Assembly (NCBI GenBank): GCA_023052935.1
Contig: CM041294.1
Location: 16,064,635-16,128,634, forward strand
Source of the DNA: Piezodorus guildinii
Lineage: Eukaryota > Arthropoda > Insecta > Hemiptera > Pentatomidae
Direction: 5' to 3'
DNA: 64,000 nucleotides
The notes under the pieces are model-generated. The model made no database searches. It had not been told where the DNA came from and was given only the letters and a program-made list of their open reading frames with translations. This document shows, piece after piece, positions 22,781-31,465 of the stretch (positions are counted from its first letter, which is position 1; each line of letters begins with the position of its first letter). A program made the translations under genes and the position numbers.

Positions 22781-23290
22781 TCACAATGATTTAGAGTTAT
22801 CTGAAATGAATAGTGATGATGATTTAGAAAATGGGGATAACCTAAATGTAACAGCTGAGGATAGTTTGGGTAGTGAGGGGAGAGATAATGCTGATAATAA
22901 TTTTTCCTCCTGGTCACCGAATTCACAAGGTGCAACTAGAGATTTGAGATCCGTAAAATACCGTTCAATTGGTTCATTTGCTGCTTGCTTCCTACTAAAA
23001 AATTTATGAATCACCATTGTCTCATTTTTCTTTGGGGTACAATGCTTGTCAAGGACATCTAAAATTAAATTAACTGTTTCTGCACCTGGCTTTAATGTCG
23101 TTATTGTGGAATATAGCTTTAACCCCTCGGATCCCAACAAGTTTTTTAGCCGTGCTACCTGGACCTCTCTTGATTTTTTCTCAGTTTCTGTGGCCACAAA
23201 ATAAATTTCCACCTCAGTCCGGAATCTTCTAAAGCTCTCGGACAGGTTATCCACATTAACTTCCAATTGCGAGGGTTTATTGAATTCCAT
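22781..23290 (-). CDS. Truncated gag of a Gypsy-type element, 169 aa
   Basis: Starts at ATG 23290 shortly after the primer-binding site. Residues ~1-128 look like retrotransposon gag: SFRRFRTEVEIYFVATE, a run of charged helices (LKNLLGSEGLKLYSTI), and KFFSRKQAANEPIERYFTDL, the conserved block of capsid-like gag in Ty3/Gypsy. After FGDQEEK the sequence changes to a serine-rich tail (SALSLPSLPKLSSAV) that looks like a frame not originally coding, so gag was probably cut by the internal deletion. No CCHC zinc knuckle is present. Function, if any, would be capsid assembly; this stub may be non-functional although the frame is open. Confidence 0.8.
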   Translation of the reverse strand: MEFNKPSQLEVNVDNLSESFRRFRTEVEIYFVATETEKKSREVQVARLKNLLGSEGLKLYSTITTLKPGAETVNLILDVLDKHCTPKKNETMVIHKFFSRKQAANEPIERYFTDLKSLVAPCEFGDQEEKLLSALSLPSLPKLSSAVTFRLSPFSKSSSLFISDNSKSL

Positions 23291-23334
23291 AGTAGATGTT
23301 CTGTCACTTCTCTTTCTTCAGTTCACTAGGACGA

Positions 23335-23348
23335 TTTCGACTGCGCCA
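23335..23348 (-). other. Primer-binding site
   Basis: Minus strand TGGCGCAGTCGAAA directly after the CA of the 5' LTR. TGG pairs with the CCA end of a tRNA. tRNA-Ser is proposed from memory of insect Gypsy elements with TGGCGCAGTC; the tRNA itself is not in the window. Confidence 0.75.
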
Positions 23349-23492
23349 TGTTTAAATTTATATTGGAAGATTAGACATATCAAAATAATTTATTATAATT
23401 TAACACATAACATGTAACATAATCCACTTTGAACTGCAACCTCCAGCTCATCAAACATATGGGAGCTTTTGCCATGTGACTATATCTAAACA
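23349..23492 (-). repeat. LTR (5' LTR in element orientation), 144 bp
   Basis: TG...CA ends; one mismatch to the partner. Followed by the duplicated target CTATG at 23493-23497. Confidence 0.93.
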
Positions 23493-23766
23493 CTATGTAA
23501 TGGAGTATAAATATTCATTTAATGGGTTCTTCTAGTCTTCAATAAACTGATGTCAGAACGGAGGATGAGGAGTTTTACTGATTTATAGGATTTTTTTTTT
23601 TGATTAGGTAAGGACTACTATGTTCGGTAGCATAAAGAGTATATAGTGATTAACTTAAAATACACATTTATTTATAACAGAGTACATATTACTACACATA
23701 AAAACATGGTAAGCGAGGTATTGTTATTATCGAGAATACTGAGGTTCAAATTTACAACCTAATATA

Positions 23767-24406
23767 TTGGGTTGTGTCACATGAAATGTCCGTTTTCAAG
23801 GTAAAGGATTTTTATTAAAAATACAATATTAAAACAAGATAATTTTATTCGAAGTATTTACCTTCTTTTTCTAGACATTTTTCCCAATGTGACGCCAATT
23901 TTTTATCCCCGAACTGAAAAACTCTGAGCTTTGAAGTGAAACAAAATCTGAAAACGCACTTTTACTTGATCATCATTTTCAAAAAGTTTTCCTTTGACGA
24001 AGTTGTCTAAATTCCTGAACAGGTGGTAATCTGTTGGCGAAAAGTCAGGAGAATATGGTGGGTGCGGAAGAACTTCGCAGCCCAGTTTTTTCAACTTTTG
24101 CACGGTATTTTTTGAAACATGGGGTCTTGTTGCCGCTCAGTGAGATCATGAGGTACCCATGTATCGAGCTTTTTTACTTTCCCAATCTACTTTAAATGTC
24201 TGGAAACTGTAAATGCACTTGCATTTAGTTGTGCTGAGGGTCCTTTAACTGTTTTGTAGGCGTTTCCTTCTACTGTATGTTTGAGGACATCGTTGTCTAT
24301 TACGGACGGAAGTCTTCCTCGGGGACAACTCTCCAACAGAGACCTGCAAAATCCTTCATGTATTTCAGAAACTATAAAAACGGACATTTCATGTGAAACA
24401 ACCCAA
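23767..24406 (-). mobile_element. Mariner element, internally deleted, left-arm copy
   Basis: Ends TTGGGTTGTGTCACATG (left) and CATGTGAAACAACCCAA (right), flanked by TA on both sides (23765-23766 and 24407-24408), as for mariner/Tc1 insertion. Read on the minus strand: an N-terminal part starting around 24380 that is already truncated, then PSVIDNDVLKHTVEGNAY, SASTVSRHLK-like and WVPHDLTERQ fused directly to (A)RPHVSK..KLKKLGCEVLPHPPYS and LFRNLDNFVKGKLFENDD. The catalytic core between them is deleted. Non-autonomous. Confidence 0.88.
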
Positions 24407-24533
24407 TAACATTAATGTACCTTTTGACTGCAAAATTCTTCCCTGGCTTGACCGCCCGACCTCCTCCGTCCGAGGCTGGACTTCCGATTCCTTTACTATC
24501 CGGGCTAATACTCTCTCAGGTAGAGGGCTATCA

Positions 24534-24947
24534 TAGGGGCTATCATATCTATCATCTCATAGGGGCATCTCAGAAAATTCATATTCTCATTGGCCCTAAA
24601 GCACTATTTGAATTTTTTTTCATACTTCGCTTTGCTGTTTCTTAATAAAGTACCTATCCAAGCTCTATTAAAAATCTCGGAGTCACCTTCAACCAAAACC
24701 TGTCCTGGAATAACCATGCATCTGAAATATCCCGAGAACCCATTTCCATACTTAAGCAGTTCTATACTTTTATGCCTCAGTGCGACGCAAATTTTTCAAT
24801 GGTCCTGCTATGTTTCGAGAATACTAGGAGAAATAGAAATAATTTAGAATCATTTCAAATAAGACCGTTTCCGGGCTATGAGCAAAAACGTTTCTTAGAA
24901 GGGCTATACAAAAAATTGCACCCCTCCTCTCCTAGGAGCAGAGATAG
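24534..24947 (+). pseudogene. Palindrome spacer with LINE reverse transcriptase scrap
   Basis: Unpaired centre of the palindrome. From 24665 the plus strand reads KNLGVTFNQNLSWNNHASEI followed by SREPISILKQFYTF, the YLGV..D..L.W..H-type block at the end of the RT/thumb of a CR1/Jockey-type LINE. Upstream and downstream frames are broken. It is unrelated to the other LINEs of the window. Confidence 0.65.
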
Positions 24948-25073
24948 CCCTCTACTCGAGATAGTCTTAGCCCGGATAGTAAAGGAATCGGAAGTCCAAC
25001 CACGGACGGAGAAAGTCGGGGGGTCAAGCAAGGGAAGAATTTTGCAGTCATGTCCAAAGGTACATTAATGTTA

Positions 25074-25965
25074 TAGGGTTGTTTCACATGAAAAGTCCGT
25101 TTTTATAGTTTCTGAAATACATAAAGGATTTTGCAGGTCTCTGTTGTTTTCTTCCGAATGTTTACATATTTAAAGTAAACAGTTACTAATCCTCTACCTT
25201 TGTATTATAGACATTAGCTCCCTAATCAATTACCTAATTTTTAGTATACCTCCAAATATGAACATGGAAACACGCGATTTTCGAGTGATATTTCTGTACG
25301 AGTTTAAACTCGGCCATTCAGCAGCTGAGCTAGAAATATTTGCAAGGCGTTTGGGGAAGGGAGTGTTAATGAACGGACCATTAGCCGTTGGTTTGCTAAG
25401 TTTCCAGCTGGGGATACCGACTTGGAAAACATGCCCCGAGGAAGACCTCCGTCCGTAATAGACAACGATGTCCTCAAACATACAGTAGAAGAAAACCCCT
25501 ACCAAACAGTTAAAGGATTCTCAGTACAACTAAGTGCAAGTGCATCTACCGTTTTCAGACATTTAAAGAGTATTGGGAAAGTAAAAAAGCTCGATACACG
25601 GGTACCTCATGATCTCACTGAGCGGCATGTTTCAAAACATACTTTGGAAAAATTGAAAGTACTGGGCTACGAAGTTCTTCCACACCCACCATATTCTTCC
25701 GACTTGTCTCCAACAGATTACCACCTGTTCAGGAATTTAGACAACTTCGTCAAAGGAAAACTTTTTGAAAATGACGATCAAGTGAAAAGTGCGTTTTGTT
25801 TCACTTCATAGCTCAGAGTTTTTCAGTTGGGGGATAAAAAAGTTGGTGTCACGTTGGGTAGAAAAAGAAGGTAAATACTTGGAACAAAATTATCTTGTTT
25901 TCATATCGTATTTTTAATAAAAATCCTTTACCTTGAAAACGGACATTTCATGTGACACAAACCAA
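25074..25965 (+). mobile_element. Mariner element, internally deleted, right-arm copy
   Basis: Inverted partner of 23767-24406 at the same insertion point, so it was present before the arms duplicated. TA flanks at 25072-25073 and 25966-25967. The N-terminus is complete here: MNMETRDFRVIFLYEFKLGH begins at 25258, followed by a frameshift near 25330 and PRGRPPSVIDNDVLKHTVEE in the next frame, then VPHDLTERHVSKHTLEKLKV, YEVLPHPPYSSDLSPTDYHL and FVKGKLFENDD. Compared with the 62341 copy a further ~11 bp are missing at the core-deletion junction. No catalytic triad. Confidence 0.9.
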
Positions 25966-26510
25966 TATATTAGGTTGTAAATTTGAACTTCAGTATTCTC
26001 GATAATAACAATGCCTTGCTTACCATGTTTTTATGAGTAGTAATATTTACTCTGTAATAAATAAATGTGTATTTTAAGTAAGTCACTACCGTTTATGCTA
26101 CCGAACATAGTAGTCCTTACCTAATCCAAAAAAAAAAAAAAAATCCTTTAAATCAGTAAAACTCTTCTCTCTTCGTTCTGACATCAATTTATTGAAGACT
26201 AGAAGAACCCATTAAATGAATATTTATACTCCATAACATAGAATCGTGTCCTTTCTCATTCGTTACTTTTGGAATTTACTACCAATCTCTGTCCTCATTA
26301 TAACATCAATTCTCTCGTTACCTACTGTAATCTCTATCTTACGTTCCATTGTAAAATATATGTGCTTGTATATGTAAGCTAAGATTCATATATAACAGTT
26401 AAAATATTACCATAAGAAACTATTTGTTTTCATTGTTTTTCTTTCAAGAGAAACGTTTCGAATTTTTTTTTATTAATTAAACTATTTAATTAAAATCCTT
26501 CAAATATATA

Positions 26511-26604
26511 CAATATAGAATATAGAATATATTTTTATTTGTCTTTGGGGTATTCCCCTTACAAATAGAGCCTGGCTAGGCTATTCACAATACATTTTTT
26601 AAGT

Positions 26605-26673
<69 letters not shown>

Positions 26674-27265
26674 CATACGCTTTTGAAATAATAATACATC
26701 TGGTTAAAATAATTAAAAAAAAATTAAATAAATAAAAAATAATAATAATAAAATAAGTAAAAAATTAAAAATACATATTGATAAGAATAAATTAAGTTCT
26801 TTATTTATTTGACTCATCTCATTTATTTTTTTCTTCAATGCACCACTGTATAAACAAAAAGCAAATATATATGATTTTAAAATAATAATGCACCTGTTTG
26901 AAAAGATAAATAAATACGATAAAGATAAAGATAAATTAATTTTTTTTCTGTTTTTTCTTCAATTCAATAGAGATAAAGTAAATAAAGAAAAAAAAATACA
27001 ATATTTTTTAAAATAATACATCTGTTAAAAAAAAATAAATAAATAAACAAAAAAATAAAGAAAATAAAATAAAAGATAAATTAGTATATTGATATAGATA
27101 AATTAACAGTTCTTTTTTTGTTCCAATATAGTAGAGTTAAAATAAAAAATAAAAAATAAATAAAAAAAATGTTTTCAAAATAATAATACATCTGTTTTAA
27201 AAAATAACACTAAAATAAAATAAAATAAGCAAAAAAAAAAGAAAAGAAAAAAAAATATCTTTTTA
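26511..27265 (-). mobile_element. 5'-truncated LINE 3' end inserted in the right arm
   Basis: Flanked by an 11 bp target duplication TCAAATATATA (26500-26510 and 27266-27276); the left arm at 22045-22060 retains the empty site. On the minus strand the 3' end has the hairpin GGGGTATTCCCC (26547-26558), AATAAA and a short repeated tail (ATTCTAT). The body is three to four degenerate tandem units (AATAATACATCTGTT, AGTTCTTTTTTTC-like) plus a long (TA)n at 26606-26668. No coding sequence. Confidence 0.82.
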
Positions 27266-27785
27266 TCAAATATATATGAAATGTTTTTTAAAATGTAATT
27301 TTAATCTCAAAAATGTAATTTCTTACCATACCAACTTCCTGTTACCTAGTCAGTCAAATTTAAAATAGCCGAAGCCAAAATTATTATAAATTGCATAGAG
27401 TAACTGGAGAGTAGGTTAAAAGAAATTTCATGTTATATGCAAAATGTGATGTATCGGTTTTAAAGATAAACTTAGGAAGTAATATTTCATTGAACAACTT
27501 TAGTTCCTCAGAGCGCATTTATGAATCTTTTGTGTAACTTTCAATACAGCTCAAATATCTATGATTCGGACTTGCGATGCCAAGTTGTGATTACACCATC
27601 CACTCGTTTATTCTTTCATTTTACTTCCATCTGACATGGCCATTTCTCTTTTACCCTAAAAGACGCTAAATCCTGAGTATTGATTCATTCATTGGTTAGA
27701 ATTTAATTCTATATTCATATCATTTGTTTATTTTGTCTTGAACATTGCAGCTTGCTCTGTTTTAATAATTTTAATTTTTTTATAT

Positions 27786-28604
27786 GATTAAAACTAGGCA
27801 ATTTCTCTTCTCTCAGTTTATTTTCATTTATTCGCATAATTACGTTTCGAAGATACCTGCTTCATTTATTTGAATTGAAATCTTCACGTTGTTTTTCTTG
27901 ATTAAAATTAAAAATTGGCACCCAGGATCGCTTTATAAACAACGTAAATTCCTTGATAATGACACTTGTGTGTAAACGTGGTGCCAAAGTAACGATTTTT
28001 TTTTTTGTAACTGATTCCTCCCCAGAATACTTTTTAATTAGAATAGTTAAATGGTACTACACTATATGGTACTAGACGGCTGGTAAAACGATCTAAAACA
28101 AGACAGTTTAATCTTGGGGAATATACACCTTTTTTTTAGTGACAGGTATCGTCAGTTTTGATCCTCTGATATCGGATTGCTGTCAACAACTGCGGTCTCT
28201 TGGAACAGCCTTGCTCTAATCAAATCAAACAGACTTGTGGAAATCAGTTTGCTCGAAAGATGGAAATTTGATGTGCTTAACATATCAGGCATGTTTATAT
28301 GTTAAGAAAACAGGAGAAGAGAGATTGAACATGTGTTATATCTATGATCTCATAAGTAAGAATCGTGGAACCGCCTAGTCAACGAAAATGAACGATGTGT
28401 ATATTTCGCCTGAGGTCTGGAATGATCTCATATAATAATGAAAATACATGGTTTGTCCTCAATTGTTTTAAATTAAAATGCAATAATTAGTTGCAGTTTT
28501 CTTTATAAACAGTTTCCGCATTAATAATAACATTTATTTTAATTTTAAATAAAAACTTATTTTATTGGTCTCTTGGCCAGACATGTATATATTAAAGTGT
28601 ATAT
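27786..28604. other. No recognisable feature
   Basis: Unique-looking AT-rich DNA; nothing coding recognised. Confidence 0.35.
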
Positions 28605-28688
28605 TTACTGTACGACATTGTTATTCTTAAGGGATATAGTCCCAGAATAAAGGTAATAATATTGATTAATAATAACTAATAATTATAA
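28605..28688 (+). repeat. LINE 3' end scrap with terminal hairpin
   Basis: GGGATATAGTCCC (28631-28643) then AATAAAGGTAATAATATT. Inverted partner at 31405-31465. Same kind of end as at 16440. Confidence 0.65.
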
Positions 28689-28974
28689 GGGGGTCCCTCA
28701 TAGTGTAGTGGCTAGCATAACAGCTTTATATGCCAAAGGTCGCGGGTTCAAACCTGCGGGTGGCAGGATTTTTTAATGGGAGTAAAAAATCCTTAGTTAT
28801 GCCGTCCTTCGGAGGGGACGTTAAAAGGTGTGCGATGTCAGGTACTCGTTAAAGCTCCCTATCATAATAAAAGCTGGATAGACAAAATTTAGGACTCCCA
28901 CCGTAGCATCGTCCGATTAGCCATAGCAGCATAAAGTGACGTTAAACGAATAAACAATAATAATAAGTGATTAC
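28689..28974 (+). repeat. SINE-A, full length reference copy
   Basis: Head: TAGTGTAGTGGCTAGCATAA (A box region) and GGTCGCGGGTTCAAACC (B box region). Body: GGGAGTAAAAAATCCTTAG, GTGCGATGTCAGGTACTCG. Tail: TCGTCCGATTAGCCATAGC, AAGTGACGTTAAACGAATAA, ending in (AAT)n. About 285 bp. Likely once transcribed by RNA polymerase III and moved by a LINE with an A/T-rich simple tail. The inverted segment at 31395-31410 lacks it and shows the empty site. Confidence 0.88.
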
Positions 28975-29140
28975 AAGGCAATAAAATTAATATTAAATAT
29001 AAGATTCCTATAAAGTAAATAAGATCCTATTGTGTAGTTCTTCGAAAGCAGTTTTCCTAAAAATCACCCTTAACACTTTCAAATAATTCTTAAATCCATT
29101 AGGCTAGCAGATTTAGATTAGTTGTTTCTTTTTATAGAAT
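28975..29140 (-). repeat. Repeat X fragment
   Basis: Inverse of 31235-31400: CAAGGCAATAAAATTAATAT, GAAAGCAGTTTTCCTAAAAA and GGCTAGCAGATTTAGATTAG. Confidence 0.8.
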
Positions 29141-29425
29141 GCAATATGGAAGTTATAAAGTATAGATGACAGTTATAAAAATAATTAATAAGATGATATT
29201 TGTACAGTATGGAAGTAAATAAAATTAAGATGATAATCTTGCAATAACAATATATAGATAGAGATTAAGAAAATGACCTTATTCCTTTGTCATTTTTTCA
29301 TTTTCTATATTCTTATTGCAATATTATCATCTTCATTTTGTTTACATCCACACTGTACAACTATCATCTCATTAATTATTTTTATAACTGTCATCCATAC
29401 TTTATAACTATCATCATAATTTTGT
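29135..29425. repeat. Inverted repeat of the Penelope-like region
   Basis: Left arm (about 29137-29250: GTTATAAAGTATAGATGACA, TTATAAAAATAATTAAT, GATAATCTTGCAATAA) is inverted at 29305-29415 (TTATTGCAATATTATCATC, ATTAATTATTTTTATAACTG, TCATCCATACTTTATAAC). It sits directly upstream of a hammerhead-like core, as expected of the LTR-like part of a Penelope-like element. Confidence 0.75.
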
Positions 29426-29573
29426 TTATTTTTATACTTTATAACTGTCATCTTATTATCGTTTTACATTTAATTTTATTTATGTTCCCATATTATATTA
29501 CTGTCACCATATTATTATTCTATACCTCACGCATTATTAAGTCTATAATTACATTGGTTGTTATCTTGTTTCT

Positions 29574-29625
29574 TTTAGCCCTGATGAAGGCCCACAATGT
29601 AGGCCAAAACGTCGGCAAATAATTT
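29574..29625 (+). ncRNA. Hammerhead-ribozyme-like core (G12 changed)
   Basis: AGCC (29577-29580) CTGATGA (29581-29587), stem II GGCC/GGCC (29589-29592, 29602-29605), AAAAC, then GTC^GGC (29611-29616). GCC before the core can pair with GGC after the GUC site, giving stem I in the right place. The required GAAA is AAAA here, which would abolish catalysis; the family form can be seen at 7578 and 46725. Confidence 0.65.
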
Positions 29626-29883
29626 AAATAGCACTTGTTTTAAATGTGTTTTTCTGTTTTATGACCGCACCCCCAACCATCTTCCTTATCTAATGAATAT
29701 TCTTTTGACTCTAGAATATCGATATTTGTAAATATTATTAAAACATTACTTTACATGAAAACATTTAAACATACGAAGCATAATCATGATGATCTTACTG
29801 TCAATATTTAAATCATAAAAGAATATCTTGATCGTATTAGCATAGACACAAATCGTATAGCACCCATACGAATTATACCTATT
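29626..29883. other. No recognisable feature
   Basis: AT-rich; nothing identified. Confidence 0.35.
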
Positions 29884-30403
29884 TACTGTTGCCCGCGACG
29901 TCGTCTGTGTCAATTTCTGTTATTATGATCGCTATTAAGAAGTTTTTAAAAGAATATATTTTAATGTACTTCTGCATGGATGATATTTTAAGTTTTATTT
30001 TCTTGTGGCAGAAGAACATACCTATTTTCTCCGCAACCCGATTTTGACAATGCGACATATAGTTAGACGTGTGAAAAGCAGTCTTGACGTAAATCGATTC
30101 CTACGTGTTTAAATGTTTGCCCCTGTGATTTATTAATTGTTACCGCAAAAGATAACATAACGAGAAATTTAATTCTTTTAAAATCATCTGGAATCATTGT
30201 GATGCGAGGTCAATTTCTCCCGTTTTTGTTTAGATTCTCCACTGATTCTTCACTCCTATTGGTCGCAGCGTGATGTTATATAGCCTAAGCCTTCTTTGAT
30301 AAATGGACTATCTAGCACAGAAAGAAAATTTTCAATTCGAACCAGTAGTTTGTGAGATTAGTGCGTTCAAACAAACGCTCCAGCTTCATGATATTAGTAT
30401 AGA
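29884..30403 (-). mobile_element. Helitron fragment retaining both termini
   Basis: On the minus strand it starts TCTATACTAATATCATGAAG (TC at 30403, preceded by A) and ends with a GC-rich block (GACGACGTCGCGGGCAACAG) where insect Helitrons carry hairpin plus CTAG; the CTAG itself is decayed to TAA. Between them lies the C-terminal piece of a helicase (next entry). The rest of the Rep/helicase protein is missing, so this is an internally deleted copy. Confidence 0.75.
29963..30197 (-). pseudogene. PIF1-like helicase C-terminus of a Helitron
   Basis: Minus strand from 30197: MIPDDFKRIKFLVMLSFAVT, INKSQGQTFKHVGIDLRQDC, FSHV*LYVALSKSGCGENRY and a final NIIHAEVH. TINKSQGQTF and (GQ)LYVALSR are the last helicase motifs of PIF1/Helitron helicases, and a V..EV ending after them is usual for Helitrons. 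The GQ before LYVALS is replaced by V-stop. In a complete element this domain unwinds DNA during rolling-circle transposition. It is the only coding evidence in the window for an autonomous rolling-circle element. Confidence 0.8.
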
Positions 30404-30404
30404 T

Positions 30405-30420
30405 TATGATGACATGTCAA
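30405..30420. repeat. Target-site duplication, left, of the RTE-like LINE
   Basis: TATGATGACATGTCAA; repeated with one difference (G to A) at 31029-31044. Confidence 0.85.
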
Positions 30421-31028
30421 TAATAATAATAATAATAGGCTTACCGAACCCGAAGGTTCGATGCCGATACCACCAAACTTCGCCTGCACAGACTCGTCCA
30501 ATGTTCACCGGTCAAGCCCAAGCCCCCGAGATCAGCCTTAATGCAATCCTCCCATCGACGCTTCGGCCTACCTTTCGGACGCCTACCAGTCGGTTCAGTG
30601 AATACCAACTTTCTCGGAATCCGTTCCTTACTAAGCCCAACAACTTTACGCGCCTATATGAGTCTCCGCGATGCTATCAACTCAATTATATTCACAGGGT
30701 ACAAACTCCGCAATTCCACGTCGTGCAACCTTCTAAACTCCCCAGTGGCCTCATCTCTCTTCGGACCAAATATTTTACGCAGTACCTTATTCTCGAAAAC
30801 CTTAAGCCGTTGTTTATCCTTTAAAGTAAGCGGCCACGTTTCGCATCCGTAAAGAACCGTTGTAAGAATAATAGTTTTATAAATTCTAACCTTCAAGTTT
30901 TTAGACAGAAGCCGCGAGCTAAGTAATTTATAACACGCATTTCCCACCTTTAACCGGGACTTTATTTCTTCCTGGATTTCATTTTTTCTTGTTATCATTG
31001 AACCTAAATACTTGAATTTCTCTACGTG
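30421..31028 (-). pseudogene. RTE-like LINE, 5'-truncated, with 16 bp target duplication
   Basis: Minus strand: a short start in the thumb (MITRKNEIQEEIKSRLKVGN), then LYGCETWPLTLKDKQRLKVF, ENKVLRKIFGPKRDEATGEF and RRLHDVELRSLYPVNIIELI, the post-RT region of an RTE/BovB-like group, continuing with frame breaks through FRRLHD..GRPKRRWED-type basic tail. The 3' end (GGTTCGGTAAGCCTATT) runs into a (TTA)n tail at 30421-30436. It inserted into repeat X. Confidence 0.87.
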
Positions 31029-31404
31029 TATGATGACATATCAAGCAACTTTTAAATGCTATTGAGATAATTGTAATGTGTACGTTAATGTAGGGGCATA
31101 ACAAAATAAAAAAACCGGTTATTAGAAGCCGTCACTAGCCAATTGAGAAGTCGACTTTAGAAATATGAGAGTCCTTTGTTGAAAGTTTTAAGGAAACTTT
31201 TCGATTTACTTCAGGAAGTTGAACTCTCTTGAAAAACAAACAACTAATCTACTAGCCTAATGGATATAAAAATTATTTGACAAAAGTGTTAAGGGTGATT
31301 TTTAGGAAAACTGCTTTCGAAGAACTACACAATAGGATCTTATTTACCTTATAGGAATCTTACATTTAATATTAATTTTATTGCCTTGTAATCACTTATT
31401 ATTA
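31029..31404 (+). repeat. Repeat X, main part
   Basis: Continues the X copy interrupted by the LINE; contains TATTGAGATAATTGTAATGT, GAGAAGTCGACTTTAGAAAT and ATTTTATTGCCTTG as at 14355-14711. Confidence 0.8.
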
Positions 31405-31465
31405 ATTAATAATAATATTACCTTTATTCTGGGACTATATCCCTTAAGAATATTAACGGTCAACA
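31405..31465 (-). repeat. LINE 3' end scrap with hairpin
   Basis: TTTATTCTGGGACTATATCC..TTAAGAAT: hairpin GGGACTATATCCC at 31431-31443, inverse of 28605-28688. Confidence 0.65.

Larger units (their letters stand above)
22319..23492 (-). mobile_element. Miniature Gypsy-type LTR retrotransposon, 1174 bp
   Basis: Two 144 bp LTRs, a 5 bp target duplication (CTATG), a primer-binding site next to the right LTR (minus strand TGGCGCAGTCGAAA, 23348-23335, of the tRNA-Ser-like type used by several insect Gypsy elements) and a polypurine tract before the left LTR (minus strand AAAGGGGAGGA, 22473-22463). The interior holds only a gag remnant; protease, reverse transcriptase, RNase H and integrase are absent. 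It can move only with help from a full relative. The inverted arm at 26218-26260 lacks it and preserves the empty site. Confidence 0.93.
21550..24533. repeat. Left arm of the 6.2 kb palindrome
   Basis: Inverted copy of 24948-27785. Matching landmarks: CAAGCTG..GTTAAA near 21570, ATTCATAAATGCGCTCTG (21793), CAGGAAGTTGGTATGGTAAG (21980), ACAGTAGGTAACGA (22228), ATGGGTTCTTCTAGTCTTCA (23520), TACTATGTTCGGTAGCATAA (23609), a mariner copy and GATTCCTTTACTATCCGGGC (24486). Interrupted only by the LTR element at 22319-23492. Without insertions the arm is about 1.8 kb; the right arm is ~250 bp longer because its mariner is less deleted. Confidence 0.9.
24948..27785. repeat. Right arm of the 6.2 kb palindrome
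   Basis: Inverse of 21550-24533. Contains a mariner copy (25074-25965) and a LINE 3' end (26511-27265) that the left arm lacks. At 26218-26260 (CCATAACATAGAATCGTG) it shows the site before the LTR element inserted. Confidence 0.9.

Noticed and set aside
21550..27785. Polinton/Maverick terminal repeats
   Set aside because: No polymerase B, integrase or capsid genes lie between the arms; the spacer is only 0.4 kb.
30303..30824. 173-codon protein on the plus strand
   Set aside because: It spans a Helitron end, a (TAA)n tail and the antisense of a LINE, so it is a shadow.
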